Assembly (NCBI RefSeq): GCF_018502385.1
Contig: NZ_CP075523.1
Span: 2,294,001 to 2,358,000, forward strand
Length of the DNA stretch: 64,000 nt
Direction of reading: 5' to 3'
From: Synechococcus sp. LA31
Lineage (GTDB): Bacteria; Cyanobacteriota; Cyanobacteriia; PCC-6307; Cyanobiaceae
Positions 29,645 to 37,999 of the stretch are shown here, piece by piece (the first letter of the stretch is position 1; the number at the start of each line of letters is the position of its first letter). Position numbers and translations under genes: made by a program. The notes under the pieces were generated by a model. That model was not told where the DNA came from. It worked only from the letters and a program-made list of their open reading frames with translations, and made no database searches.

Positions 29645-31270
29645 TCAATGAATCCTCACGCTCCAGGATTTCATCCCAAGGCTGTCGGAAAACTCCCAGC
29701 TCAAGAACTTATAGACGCCGTCGTCGTCTCGTTCTTCTCCGTCAATGTAGATGGATGCCTCGCGTGGGAATGCGTGATTGTCAGCGCTGATCTTGATGGA
29801 CTCACCGCCTTTAGAAATAACCCCCTGTACATCTTTGCTGTCTCCCTCTGAATAGCCAGCAACCTGAAATCCTTGCTCATTATAAATCGATACTTCATCG
29901 TACTTAAATTGAGGGCTTGATAGCTTGGCGCGAACTTCGCTACTGGATTTGTTGGTGACAATAATCCTTGTTGATTCGTAGCTGAGGCCGCCGTTCATAT
30001 CGCTGGCATCCAACTGATAGTGCCTTGTATCCCCGTAGGTGATATCTCCGGCGAATTCCGAACTCCAGCCATGGTTGGCAATAAAGAACCGCGCATCGGT
30101 CAGATTAGCACTGCGCATGTTGTTGTTTTCAAAGAAGCTCGGAATCCAGATGACTTCGCTCACGGGGACCACGGGTGTCCCCCACTCCGATTCCATTGAG
30201 GTGAGATTGGCTCCCTCTAGGTTGTTGCCCTTGACATTAGAGGCGAAAAATGTCACATGGCTCCAGTCTGCGGCTTTGAGGTCGCGGCCGATGACATTCA
30301 CTTCTTTATAGTATTTCCCTGGTTCTGGAGTGACGTCATCGTTGCCTAACGATGTCCTCGAATCTCTTGATTGGCTGTTCAGCGATTGACCTTGCAGTTC
30401 TATTGAAGCGCTTTGCGAGCGTCCATAGAGATTCTCGTATTTGATGTCAGCGAGATTGCTTGATGTGTCTGATTTGTGTTTCTTGCTGAGGAGGTTGATC
30501 GACTTTGAGCGCACGAAGCCGAAGTTGCCATCGGTGTTGCTCGGATCCTGGCCGTATCGGGAGTTGAGCGAAAAGTGAAGGCGCTTGAGTTCTGCAGGAT
30601 TGACCTCCAGTGTATTCGCTACACTCATATTGATTTTTCCGGTTATTTTGTCTTTGCCGTTGTAGTCGATGTCGCGGCGGTCTGCATCGGCTGCGATATA
30701 CTTTCCATCTTCTGTCGTTGAGCCTGCCAGCCTGAAGGTGAGTTCATTGCCGTAATTTCTGAATTGGCTGAGGTGTAGGTCGTCCAGCGAGTAAGATAGC
30801 TTGAGATTTCCCGTAATCGGGTCATAGTCGCTGGAGGTGATTTCGATCTCTCCGTTGTTGGCAGGGGCAAACCAGGCGATGCCTTGATTTTTCCAGCCAG
30901 CCTCAACACGCTCTTTGACCAGGTTCTTGTCTGAGAGCCAGGTCAGGTCTCCCGTGGATTTGTTTTTTAGCTGATAAATTGGGTCGAGACCTTTCCCTTT
31001 TTTATCGCTGGCGTCGAATGTTGTCCCCTTGTTGACCCATCCCTTGCCTTCAAGTCTGCGTGTCTTCTTGGATTCCAGGCCCCAGAAGTGTTGCCCACTG
31101 TCCTTGTTGAAGAGGTGAAAAACGGGGCTGGCGCTGTCGCCAAGGTAGGAGTCAAATCCTGACGCGGTAATTTCCCATCCTTGGCTTACGAGTCGATTGA
31201 CCTTGCCAGGGCTTGTCGCAAAGTAAAACTGCGATTCGTCGTTGACAAGGCGAGTTAGCGACTCTTCCAT
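29645..31270 (-). CDS. AT-rich gene: DUF5648-like repeats plus pentapeptide repeats
   Basis: 541 residues from ATG 31270. The N-terminus has repeat units of the kind found in DUF5648 proteins: FYFATSPGKVNRLVSQGWE, HLFNKDSGQHFWGLESKKTRRLEGKGW and YQLKNKSTGDLTWLSDKNLVKERVEAGW (about 15-130). The middle is beta-rich with Asp residues; about 330-400 carries pentapeptide-like GNNLEGANLT and MRSANLTDARF. The C-terminus looks like another beta domain. No signal peptide. The gene is clearly poorer in G+C than its neighbours and lies next to the insertion element, suggesting horizontal origin. Probably secreted or surface-associated; function unknown. Confidence 0.7.
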   Translation of the reverse strand: MEESLTRLVNDESQFYFATSPGKVNRLVSQGWEITASGFDSYLGDSASPVFHLFNKDSGQHFWGLESKKTRRLEGKGWVNKGTTFDASDKKGKGLDPIYQLKNKSTGDLTWLSDKNLVKERVEAGWKNQGIAWFAPANNGEIEITSSDYDPITGNLKLSYSLDDLHLSQFRNYGNELTFRLAGSTTEDGKYIAADADRRDIDYNGKDKITGKINMSVANTLEVNPAELKRLHFSLNSRYGQDPSNTDGNFGFVRSKSINLLSKKHKSDTSSNLADIKYENLYGRSQSASIELQGQSLNSQSRDSRTSLGNDDVTPEPGKYYKEVNVIGRDLKAADWSHVTFFASNVKGNNLEGANLTSMESEWGTPVVPVSEVIWIPSFFENNNMRSANLTDARFFIANHGWSSEFAGDITYGDTRHYQLDASDMNGGLSYESTRIIVTNKSSSEVRAKLSSPQFKYDEVSIYNEQGFQVAGYSEGDSKDVQGVISKGGESIKISADNHAFPREASIYIDGEERDDDGVYKFLSWEFSDSLGMKSWSVRIH

Positions 31271-31350
31271 TGGAAAATGAGTACAGCACTAATGACGGTA
31301 CTCACTGCATCTGCTTCGCTTTGTTCCCATCCTTTTTTCTTCGCTTTTGC

Positions 31351-32766
31351 TCAGGCCGCCAGGTTGCGGAAGCGGGTGTACTGGGGCTCGAATAGCAGCT
31401 TCACCGTGCCCACCGGGCCGTTGCGGTGCTTGGTCACGATGATTTCGGTGATGCCGCGATCGGGGGTATCGGGGTTGTAGTACTCGTCGCGGTAGATCAT
31501 CAGCACCAAGTCGGCGTCCTGCTCGATCGAGCCCGATTCCCTGAGGTCGGAGAGCATTGGGCGTTTGTTGGTGCGGGCCTCCACGCCGCGGCTGAGCTGG
31601 GAGAGGGCAATGACTGGCACGTTGAGTTCGCGGGCCATCTGCTTGAGGCCGCGGGTGATGCGCGAGAGCTCCTGCACGCGGTTGTCGGAGCCGCTGCCTT
31701 CCATCAGCTGGAGATAGTCGATCACCACCAGCCCAAGTTCCTTGCCGGATTCGGCCATCAGCCGCCGGCAGAGCGAGCGCATTTCGAGCACGCCGGCGTT
31801 GGGTTTGTCGTCGATGTAGATCGGCATCTGGCCCAGGGTGCTGATGCCCTGGCCGAGCAGCGGCCATTCCTCCGGTTGCAGGCGGCCGGTGCGCAGGCGG
31901 CCGCTCTCGATCCCCACTTCCATCGCCAGCAGGCGGTAGGTGAGCTGCTCTTTGCTCATCTCCAGGGAGAACACGCACACCGGCAGCTGGTGCAGCTGGG
32001 CCACGTTCTTGGCCAGGTTGAGCGTGATCGCGGTTTTACCCATGGCGGGGCGGCCGGCAATGATGATCAGATCGCTGCGCTGCAGCCCCTGGGTCATCGC
32101 GTCCAGGTCGTAGAAGTTCACCGGGATGCCGGCTACGGCGGTGCCCAGCGAGCGGCTTTCGATCTCGTTGAAGGTGGCGGTGAGGATCTCGGCGGTGGGG
32201 GTGAGGCCGACGCTCGGCTTCTCCTGGCTGATGGCAAAGATCTTCTGCTCCGCTTCATCGAGCACCTGCTCCATCGGCTTGCTCTGATCGAAGCCCAACT
32301 GGATCACCTCGTTGCCCGAGCGGATCAGCTGGCGACGCAGAAATTTGTCCATCACCAGGCGGGCCACCTGGTCGATCGAGGCGGTGGAGAGGGTGCGCTC
32401 CACCAGTTCCACCAGCCGGCTGCTGCCGCCCACCTTCTCCAGAGCACCGGTGTCCGCCAGCCAGGCGGTCATCGCCGTGAGGTCGGTGGGTTTGCCCTGG
32501 CCGTGCAGCATCAGGGCGGTGCGGTAGATCTCGCGGTGGGCCGTGAGATAGAAGGCCTCCGGCTGCAGCACATCCGCCACCCGGCCGATGGCGTCTGGGT
32601 CGAGCAGGATGCCGCCCAACACGGCTTCTTCCGCCTCGAGGTTTTGAGGCGGCACCCCATCGGGCATCGCCTCGAAGCTGGCCTCATCCCGCGGGCGGCC
32701 GCGGGAGCCAGGCCGGCGGCCCTGGCCCTCCTCAGGGTCGAGGTTGCTGAGGGGAACGCTCACCAT
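31351..32766 (-). CDS. dnaB: Replicative DNA helicase DnaB
   Basis: 471 residues. The N-terminal primase-interaction domain (PPQNLEAEEAVLGGILLDPDAI) is followed by the RecA-type ATPase with Walker A GRPAMGKT at 238-245, Walker B LVVIDYLQLM and the SRGVEARTNKRPMLSDLRESGSIEQDAD segment. No intein. It unwinds the replication fork. The rplI terminator lies just upstream, so it needs its own promoter in the short gap. Confidence 0.98.
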   Translation of the reverse strand: MVSVPLSNLDPEEGQGRRPGSRGRPRDEASFEAMPDGVPPQNLEAEEAVLGGILLDPDAIGRVADVLQPEAFYLTAHREIYRTALMLHGQGKPTDLTAMTAWLADTGALEKVGGSSRLVELVERTLSTASIDQVARLVMDKFLRRQLIRSGNEVIQLGFDQSKPMEQVLDEAEQKIFAISQEKPSVGLTPTAEILTATFNEIESRSLGTAVAGIPVNFYDLDAMTQGLQRSDLIIIAGRPAMGKTAITLNLAKNVAQLHQLPVCVFSLEMSKEQLTYRLLAMEVGIESGRLRTGRLQPEEWPLLGQGISTLGQMPIYIDDKPNAGVLEMRSLCRRLMAESGKELGLVVIDYLQLMEGSGSDNRVQELSRITRGLKQMARELNVPVIALSQLSRGVEARTNKRPMLSDLRESGSIEQDADLVLMIYRDEYYNPDTPDRGITEIIVTKHRNGPVGTVKLLFEPQYTRFRNLAA

Positions 32767-32789
32767 GACCAGTTGCCGCCTGCGGAATC

Positions 32790-32821
32790 AAAAAACCGCC
32801 AGACCCTGAAGGGCCTGGCGG
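32790..32821 (-). terminator. Rho-independent terminator after rplI
   Basis: On the minus strand: stem CCGCCAG...CTGGCGG with an additional CCCT/AGGG inner stem (single mismatch), loop of two bases, then six T. It separates rplI from dnaB. Confidence 0.88.
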
Positions 32822-32902
32822 CAAAGGGGGGCACCATTCTCTCGCGCTGCCCAGAGGCTGCAAGAGCGGTGTGGACGTGCTGCGCGATCGCGATCAGCTG
32901 AA

Positions 32903-33361
32903 TCAGTGGCTCACCACTTCCAGATTGATCTCAGCGGTCACTTCGCTGTGGAGCTTCACCTGCACCTTGTAGCTGCCGGTGCGGTGGATTTCCGGAACGA
33001 TGATGTCGCGGCGATCCACCTCTTTCTTGGTGGCGGCTTCGATCGCCTCAGCCACGTCGCCGTTGGTCACGGTGCCGAACAGCACGTCGTCACCGCCGGT
33101 TTGCTTCTTCACGGTGAAGCGGCCGATGGTGTCGAGGGCGGTGCGGAAGGCCACAGCATCAGCCTTGAGAGCGGCCTGGCGCTCGGCTTCCTTGGCGCGG
33201 CGGTGCTCCACCTGACGCATCACTGCAGGCGTGAGGGGCACAGCCTTGCCCTGGGGCAGGAGGAAGTTGCGGGCATAGCCGGGGGCAACTTCCACCAGAT
33301 CGCCGTCCTTACCCAGGCTGAGGACGTCCTCGCTGAGGACCACGGAAACGCGCTTGGCCAT
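32903..33361 (-). CDS. rplI: Ribosomal protein bL9
   Basis: 152 residues: N-terminal domain [38 protein letters not shown], long connecting helix with [12 protein letters not shown], and the C-terminal rRNA-binding domain with [14 protein letters not shown]. Length and order are standard. Followed by a strong terminator. Confidence 0.98.
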   Translation of the reverse strand: MAKRVSVVLSEDVLSLGKDGDLVEVAPGYARNFLLPQGKAVPLTPAVMRQVEHRRAKEAERQAALKADAVAFRTALDTIGRFTVKKQTGGDDVLFGTVTNGDVAEAIEAATKKEVDRRDIIVPEIHRTGSYKVQVKLHSEVTAEINLEVVSH

Positions 33362-33405
33362 GGGATCTACGAACTAACGATCGACAATTGGGGCGATGAA
33401 TGAGC

Positions 33406-34335
33406 CTACGCCACAGGTGCATGAGCCTGGTTGACCAGTGGTGCTGGCAGGCGCACCTGGGTGGCGAGGCCGAGGCGCTGCAAGGCGCTGATGTGCATCC
33501 AGGTGAGGTCAGGCTCGCGGCGGCCCCAGCCGTGGCGGGCGGAATGGGGATAGGCGTGGTGGGTGTTGTGCCAGCCCTCACCGAAGGTGACCGCGGCCAC
33601 CCAGGGGTTGTTGCGGGAGCCGTCGCCGCTGTCGTGGAGCACGTAGCCCCAGCGGTGGGTGGCGGAGTTCACCAGCCAGGTGGCGTGATACACGAGCACC
33701 AGGCGGAGTGGGATGCCCCAGAGCACCAGGGCCCAGCCGCCAGCGCCCGTTGCCGTGCCGATCCAGAACAGCAGACCGGCCAGGGGTAGCTGCAGCAGAA
33801 GGAAATTGTTGTTCAGCCAGCGGTAGTAGGGGTCGGCGGTGAGATCGCCAGTGAGGCGAGGCACAGCGCCCATGGCCGGGATCGACTTGAACATCCAGCC
33901 CATGTGGCTCCACCAGAAGCCGCGATGGCTGTTGTGGTGATCCGGTTCCGTATCGGAAAACTTGTGGTGATGGCGGTGCAGGCCCACCCAGTCGATCGGG
34001 CCGTGCTGGCAGCTGAGGGCGCCGCAGGTGGCGAAGAAGCGCTCCAGCCACAGGGGTACTCGGAAGGCGCGGTGGCTGAGCAGACGGTGGTAGCCGATGG
34101 TGACGCCAAGGCAGGCGGTGAGCCAATAGAGCACCACCAGCGTGGCCACCGCTGCGACGCTCCAGAACTGGGGCAGCAGGGCCACCACGGCCAGGGCGTG
34201 AAGGGCAACCATGAAGCCGATCACGGCCCAGTTGCGCCCCTGGGAAGGCGTGGCAACTGGGGCCGTGCCGTGTTGCGCGCCGTGCGGCCGGTGCAGATGC
34301 TGCACGCTGGCGCGGCTGGTGATGGTGGCCGTCAT
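33406..34335 (-). CDS. Delta-9-type acyl-lipid/acyl-CoA desaturase
   Basis: 309 residues from ATG 34335. The three His boxes are intact: HRLLSH at 83-88, HRHHH at 120-124 and HNTHH at 256-260. Two pairs of membrane helices surround them. Such enzymes introduce the first double bond into membrane-lipid acyl chains and in cyanobacteria are important at low temperature. It diverges from the DNA-binding-like gene at 34387, and a second desaturase lies beyond that. Confidence 0.95.
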   Translation of the reverse strand: MTATITSRASVQHLHRPHGAQHGTAPVATPSQGRNWAVIGFMVALHALAVVALLPQFWSVAAVATLVVLYWLTACLGVTIGYHRLLSHRAFRVPLWLERFFATCGALSCQHGPIDWVGLHRHHHKFSDTEPDHHNSHRGFWWSHMGWMFKSIPAMGAVPRLTGDLTADPYYRWLNNNFLLLQLPLAGLLFWIGTATGAGGWALVLWGIPLRLVLVYHATWLVNSATHRWGYVLHDSGDGSRNNPWVAAVTFGEGWHNTHHAYPHSARHGWGRREPDLTWMHISALQRLGLATQVRLPAPLVNQAHAPVA

Positions 34336-34370
34336 GGCCCCTCCGGTTGTGTCCGATAAAATGGTAGCAG

Positions 34371-34382
34371 TACGGATCCGTA
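34371..34382. promoter_or_regulatory. 12-bp palindrome in the divergent desaturase promoter region
   Basis: TACGGATCCGTA is a perfect palindrome, 4 nt upstream of the GTG start at 34387, in the 51-bp gap between the desaturase and the next gene. A possible -10 (GATAAAAT, 34355-34362) lies 8 bp upstream. It is a plausible operator, but there is no independent support. Confidence 0.4.
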
Positions 34383-34386
34383 TCGA

Positions 34387-35169
34387 GTGGATTATCGAAG
34401 CGAACTCGAAGCGGGTCGCGATGCGTTCGGCCATCTGATCAAGGTGTGGCATGAGCGCAATGCTTGGAGCCAGCGGGTGTTGCCGGCCTTGGCGGATGCG
34501 CTGGATCTCGGCCGGGTGCACAACTCCCAGCTCTCCAACTTGCGCAATCGCAAGCTCGCCTCCCCGGGGCCGGAGCTGTTCGTGGCCTTGGGGCGGATCA
34601 ATCAACTGTTGGCCCAAAGTGCAGGACCAGCTGGCCTGTCGGGGGGGCTCGCTGAGCAGCTGGCTGAGCAGCCCGAATTGCTCGCAGCCCTCCAGGCTTC
34701 AGCGCTGCCTTTGCTGGCCGACGACGGCTCAGCCTTGGGGCCAGCCCAGCTGTTTGAGATTTTCGTGGGCCTGCGCCCGCTGCCGAGCGCGTTTGATTTG
34801 CGCATTCAGGCATCGGAGGCGGCTGGTCTGAGTGCGGCGCTGGCGGAGCTGTTTACGGCGGGGCGGCCTTGGCGCCTGTGCCGTGAACAGGTGCTGGCCG
34901 CCTATCCGGCTGAGAAACGGCAGCGGCGTGAGCGCTTCGCTGAGGTGATGGCCGGCCAGCGGGACTACACCGCTGAGGAGCTGGATGGTGAACTCGGCGA
35001 CCTGCGCCTCACCTTGGCGGCCATGGGGGCGGCGGCTGAGGAGGAGCTGAGTGCTGATCAGTTTCTGGAGCTGCTGCGCCAAAAAGCCCGGCTGCTGCTG
35101 CAACCGGGCTCGGGTGATCAGGCTCTCGATCTGGCCGAGGCAATCCGCCGTGAGCTTCAGGCGGGGTAG
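34387..35169 (+). CDS. Putative DNA-binding protein between two desaturases
   Basis: 260 residues from GTG 34387. The N-terminal 70 residues have a helix-turn-helix-like arrangement (WSQRVLPALADALDLGRVHNSQLSNLRNRKLASPGPELFVALGRIN), recalling Xre-type DNA-binding folds. The rest is helical and Leu/Ala-rich with no enzymatic motif. It is divergent from the first desaturase and its 3' end overlaps the second desaturase's stop by 13 nt. Regulation of the desaturases is inference from position. Confidence 0.6.
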   Translation: MDYRSELEAGRDAFGHLIKVWHERNAWSQRVLPALADALDLGRVHNSQLSNLRNRKLASPGPELFVALGRINQLLAQSAGPAGLSGGLAEQLAEQPELLAALQASALPLLADDGSALGPAQLFEIFVGLRPLPSAFDLRIQASEAAGLSAALAELFTAGRPWRLCREQVLAAYPAEKRQRRERFAEVMAGQRDYTAEELDGELGDLRLTLAAMGAAAEEELSADQFLELLRQKARLLLQPGSGDQALDLAEAIRRELQAG

Positions 35170-36122
35170 CGCGCCTCGCGGATGCGCTTGGCCCAGCCCA
35201 GCGTTCGCAGCAACTTGATGTGCTGCCAGGTGATGTCGAACTCAAACCAGCGCAGGCCGTGGCGGGCGCTGGAAGGGTGGGCGTGGTGGTTGTTGTGCCA
35301 GCCCTCGCCGAAGCTGAGGATCGCCACCCACCAGCAGTTGCGTGAGAGGTCGGGGCAGTCGAAGTTGCGATACCCGAAGGCGTGGGTGGCGGAGTTCACC
35401 AGCCAGGTCACGTGATACACGAGCACGAGGCGCAGCGGAATCGCCCACAGCACCAGGCCCAGGCCGCCGCCGTGCACGTTGGCGGCGTTGCCGTACCAAT
35501 AGAGAGCAGCGCCCAGGGGGATCTGCAGGAGCAGGAACCAGCGATCGAGCCAGCGATAGAAGGGGTCCTGGAGCAGGTCGCCAGTGAAGCGGTGCAGTTC
35601 CCTGATGGCGGGGATGTCGTGCAGCATCCACTCGCTATGGGCCCACCAGAGGCCGCGGGCCGCGTCGTGGTGGTCGTTGGGTTGGTCGGAAAACTTGTGG
35701 TGGTGGCGATGCAGGCCCACCCACTCGATCGGGCCGCTCTGGCAGGCCAGGGTGCCCATCAGCACCAGCACGCGCTCCACCCATTTGGGAGCGACGAAGC
35801 TGCGGTGGGCCACGAGGCGATGCAGGCCGAGGGTCACCCCCAGCACGGTGGCCCAGTAGAGAATCGCCAGCGCCACGAGGCCCTGCCAGCTCCAGTACTG
35901 CGGCAGCAAGGCAAACACCGCTCCCACGTGGATGGCGAGCATGAAGCCAGTGGTGCCCAGCTTGTATTTCTTCTGGCTGCGGGGCAGTGGTGCGCGGGGG
36001 ACCACGAGGGCTGCCCGCATCCGGGCTTCCTGCGCGTCGCTGTAGCTGCCTGACCCACCCTCCAGGTCAGCGCTGGTGCGCTGGGCGCGTGCCGCGGAGG
36101 CGGTGTCTGGGGCTAAGACCAA
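35157..36122 (-). CDS. Delta-9-type desaturase, second copy
   Basis: 321 residues. His boxes HRLVAH (101-106), HRHHH (138-142) and HNNHH (276-280) are complete, and the spacing matches the first desaturase at 33406. The N-terminal 50 residues are extra and low-complexity. The start is TTG 36122, supported by a strong Shine-Dalgarno GAGGAG six bases upstream; ATG 36020 would give 287 residues. The two paralogues are far less similar than recent duplicates. Confidence 0.93.
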   Translation of the reverse strand: MVLAPDTASAARAQRTSADLEGGSGSYSDAQEARMRAALVVPRAPLPRSQKKYKLGTTGFMLAIHVGAVFALLPQYWSWQGLVALAILYWATVLGVTLGLHRLVAHRSFVAPKWVERVLVLMGTLACQSGPIEWVGLHRHHHKFSDQPNDHHDAARGLWWAHSEWMLHDIPAIRELHRFTGDLLQDPFYRWLDRWFLLLQIPLGAALYWYGNAANVHGGGLGLVLWAIPLRLVLVYHVTWLVNSATHAFGYRNFDCPDLSRNCWWVAILSFGEGWHNNHHAHPSSARHGLRWFEFDITWQHIKLLRTLGWAKRIREARYPA

Positions 36123-36128
36123 AGTGAA

Positions 36129-36134
36129 CTCCTC
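36129..36134 (-). promoter_or_regulatory. Shine-Dalgarno deciding the TTG start of the second desaturase
   Basis: GAGGAG on the minus strand, spaced 6 nt from TTG 36122. The strength of this site favours the TTG start over the internal ATG at 36020. Confidence 0.6.
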
Positions 36135-36288
36135 AAGGATGCGCAGGCGCCGGTTCGCTCGGGGGCCTCGTGACCCCGCGCACCACTGCCTGGGTGCCCC
36201 GCTGTAGCCGAGGCACCAATCCGAAAAAATCTAGACGGATGGTTGAGCGTCACGCGGCCGGCAGCATGGAGATTCGTTGTTTCTTGCC

Positions 36289-37554
36289 ATGAGCGCATCC
36301 CATCAGGCCTGGGCTTCCGATCAGCTGGCTGCCGCGCTCGAGCGCACCACCGCCCTGGCTCGTGAGCGCCGGGCCGGGGTGAAGCCTCGGCTGAAGCGGG
36401 TGCTGCAGGCCTTCAGTGCCGAGAGGCTGGGGGTGCATCACTTCGCCTCGGTGAGTGGCTACGGCCACGGTGATCTGGGCCGGGAGGTGCTGGATCGGGT
36501 GTTCGCCCAGGTGTTGCAGGCGGAGGCGGCTGCCGTGCGGCTGCAATTTGTCAGCGGAACCCATGCCATCGCTGCCGCGCTGTACGGGGTGCTGCGCCCC
36601 GGAGATCGCCTATTGGCTCTCACTGGTCGCCCTTACGACACGCTCGAGGAGGTGATCGGCATCCGTGGCAGCGGCCAGGGCTCGCTGGCGGAGTTCGGCA
36701 TCGCCTACGACGAGCTCGATCTGCTGGCGGATGGTGGTGTGGATGAAGCGGGCATCGCCGGCGCCCTGGCTGTGCCGACCCGCATGGTGCTCATCCAGCG
36801 CAGCTGCGGCTACAGCTGGCGCCCCTCGCTCACCGTGGAGCAGATCGGTCGGCTGGTGGAGCAGGTGAAGGCGATTCAGCCCGACTGTGTGGTGTTTGTG
36901 GACAACTGCTACGGCGAGCTGGTGGAGCTGCAGGAGCCCACAGCTGTGGGTGCAGATCTGATGGCGGGCTCACTGATCAAAAACCTTGGCGGCACCATCG
37001 CCCCTACCGGCGGCTACGTGGCTGGCCGTGCCGAATGGGTGGAGCAGGCCTGCTGCCGGCTCACGGCGCCGGGTATCGGCAGTGAGGGGGGCACGGGATT
37101 TGATCTGCACCGGCTGCTGTTTCAGGGGTTGTTCCTGGCGCCGCAGATGGTGGCGGAAGCCTTGCTGTGCGCGGAGCTCGCCGCGGCTGTGTTCGACGGC
37201 CTCGGTTACGCGGTGAAGCCCTTGGTGGGCGGCTTGCGCAGTGATGTGATCCAGGCGGTGCGTTTCGGGGCACCGGAACCGCTCAAGGCGGTGTGCCGTG
37301 CGTTTCAGGCCTGTTCGCCTGTGGGCAGCTACCTCGATCCGGTGCCGGCCCCGATGCCCGGCTACGCCAGTGAGCTGGTGATGGCAGGCGGCACCTTCAT
37401 CGATGGCAGCACCAGTGAGTTCTCAGCCGATGGCCCGCTGCGCGAGCCCTACGTGCTCTACGCCCAGGGAGGCACCACCACAGCCCACGCAGAGCTGGCC
37501 CTGGAGCAGGCGTTGCTGGCGCTGGCGGACGGCGGGTGGTGCGGGCCTGCCTAG
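36289..37554 (+). CDS. PLP-dependent methionine gamma-lyase/cystathionine beta-lyase-like protein
   Basis: 421 residues from ATG 36289. It matches the group often labelled aluminium-resistance protein: HHFASVSGYGHGDLGREVLDRVFA, LQFVSGTHAIAAAL, FVDNCYGELVE, and the PLP-lysine region MAGSLIKNLGGTIAPTGGYVAG, where Lys would form the Schiff base. Family members are Cys/Met-metabolism-type PLP enzymes with uncertain substrate. It precedes gcvH by 55 nt on the same strand, so it may share the transcript with the glycine cleavage genes. Confidence 0.85.
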   Translation: MSASHQAWASDQLAAALERTTALARERRAGVKPRLKRVLQAFSAERLGVHHFASVSGYGHGDLGREVLDRVFAQVLQAEAAAVRLQFVSGTHAIAAALYGVLRPGDRLLALTGRPYDTLEEVIGIRGSGQGSLAEFGIAYDELDLLADGGVDEAGIAGALAVPTRMVLIQRSCGYSWRPSLTVEQIGRLVEQVKAIQPDCVVFVDNCYGELVELQEPTAVGADLMAGSLIKNLGGTIAPTGGYVAGRAEWVEQACCRLTAPGIGSEGGTGFDLHRLLFQGLFLAPQMVAEALLCAELAAAVFDGLGYAVKPLVGGLRSDVIQAVRFGAPEPLKAVCRAFQACSPVGSYLDPVPAPMPGYASELVMAGGTFIDGSTSEFSADGPLREPYVLYAQGGTTTAHAELALEQALLALADGGWCGPA

Positions 37555-37609
37555 CCCGCATGCGCCGATTTCCGACAGACTGCAGATCAGCAACCGCCCA
37601 GGCGGCCCC

Positions 37610-37999
37610 ATGGCCCTCAGCTATCCCGACGACTGCCGTTATGCCGACAGCCACGAATACGTGCGAGCCGAAGGCGAACTGGTCCGCATCGGCATCAGCG
37701 CCTTCGCTGTGGATCAGCTGGGCGACATTGTGTTTGTGGAGCTGCCTGAGGTGGGGGCAGCCCTAGGCCAGGGCAGCAGCTTCGGTTCGGTGGAATCGGT
37801 GAAGGCGGTGGAGGAGGTGATCGCTCCGATCAGCGGCACGATCGAAGTGCGCAACGAAGCCGTGCTCGCTAGCCCCGAGGAGTTGCAAAACGATCCCTAT
37901 GGCGAAGGTTGGTTGCTGCTGGTGCGGCCCAGCGATCCTGCCCAGCTGGACGGTCTGATGGATGCCGCCACCTACAGCGCCAAGGTGGATGGCCACTGA
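37610..37999 (+). CDS. gcvH: Glycine cleavage system H protein
   Basis: 129 residues from ATG 37610. The lipoyl-lysine is K65 in [10 protein letters not shown], with the flanking [13 protein letters not shown] and [12 protein letters not shown] strands. It carries the aminomethyl group between the P, T and L proteins. The 3' end overlaps gcvP by 11 nt. Confidence 0.97.
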   Translation: MALSYPDDCRYADSHEYVRAEGELVRIGISAFAVDQLGDIVFVELPEVGAALGQGSSFGSVESVKAVEEVIAPISGTIEVRNEAVLASPEELQNDPYGEGWLLLVRPSDPAQLDGLMDAATYSAKVDGH

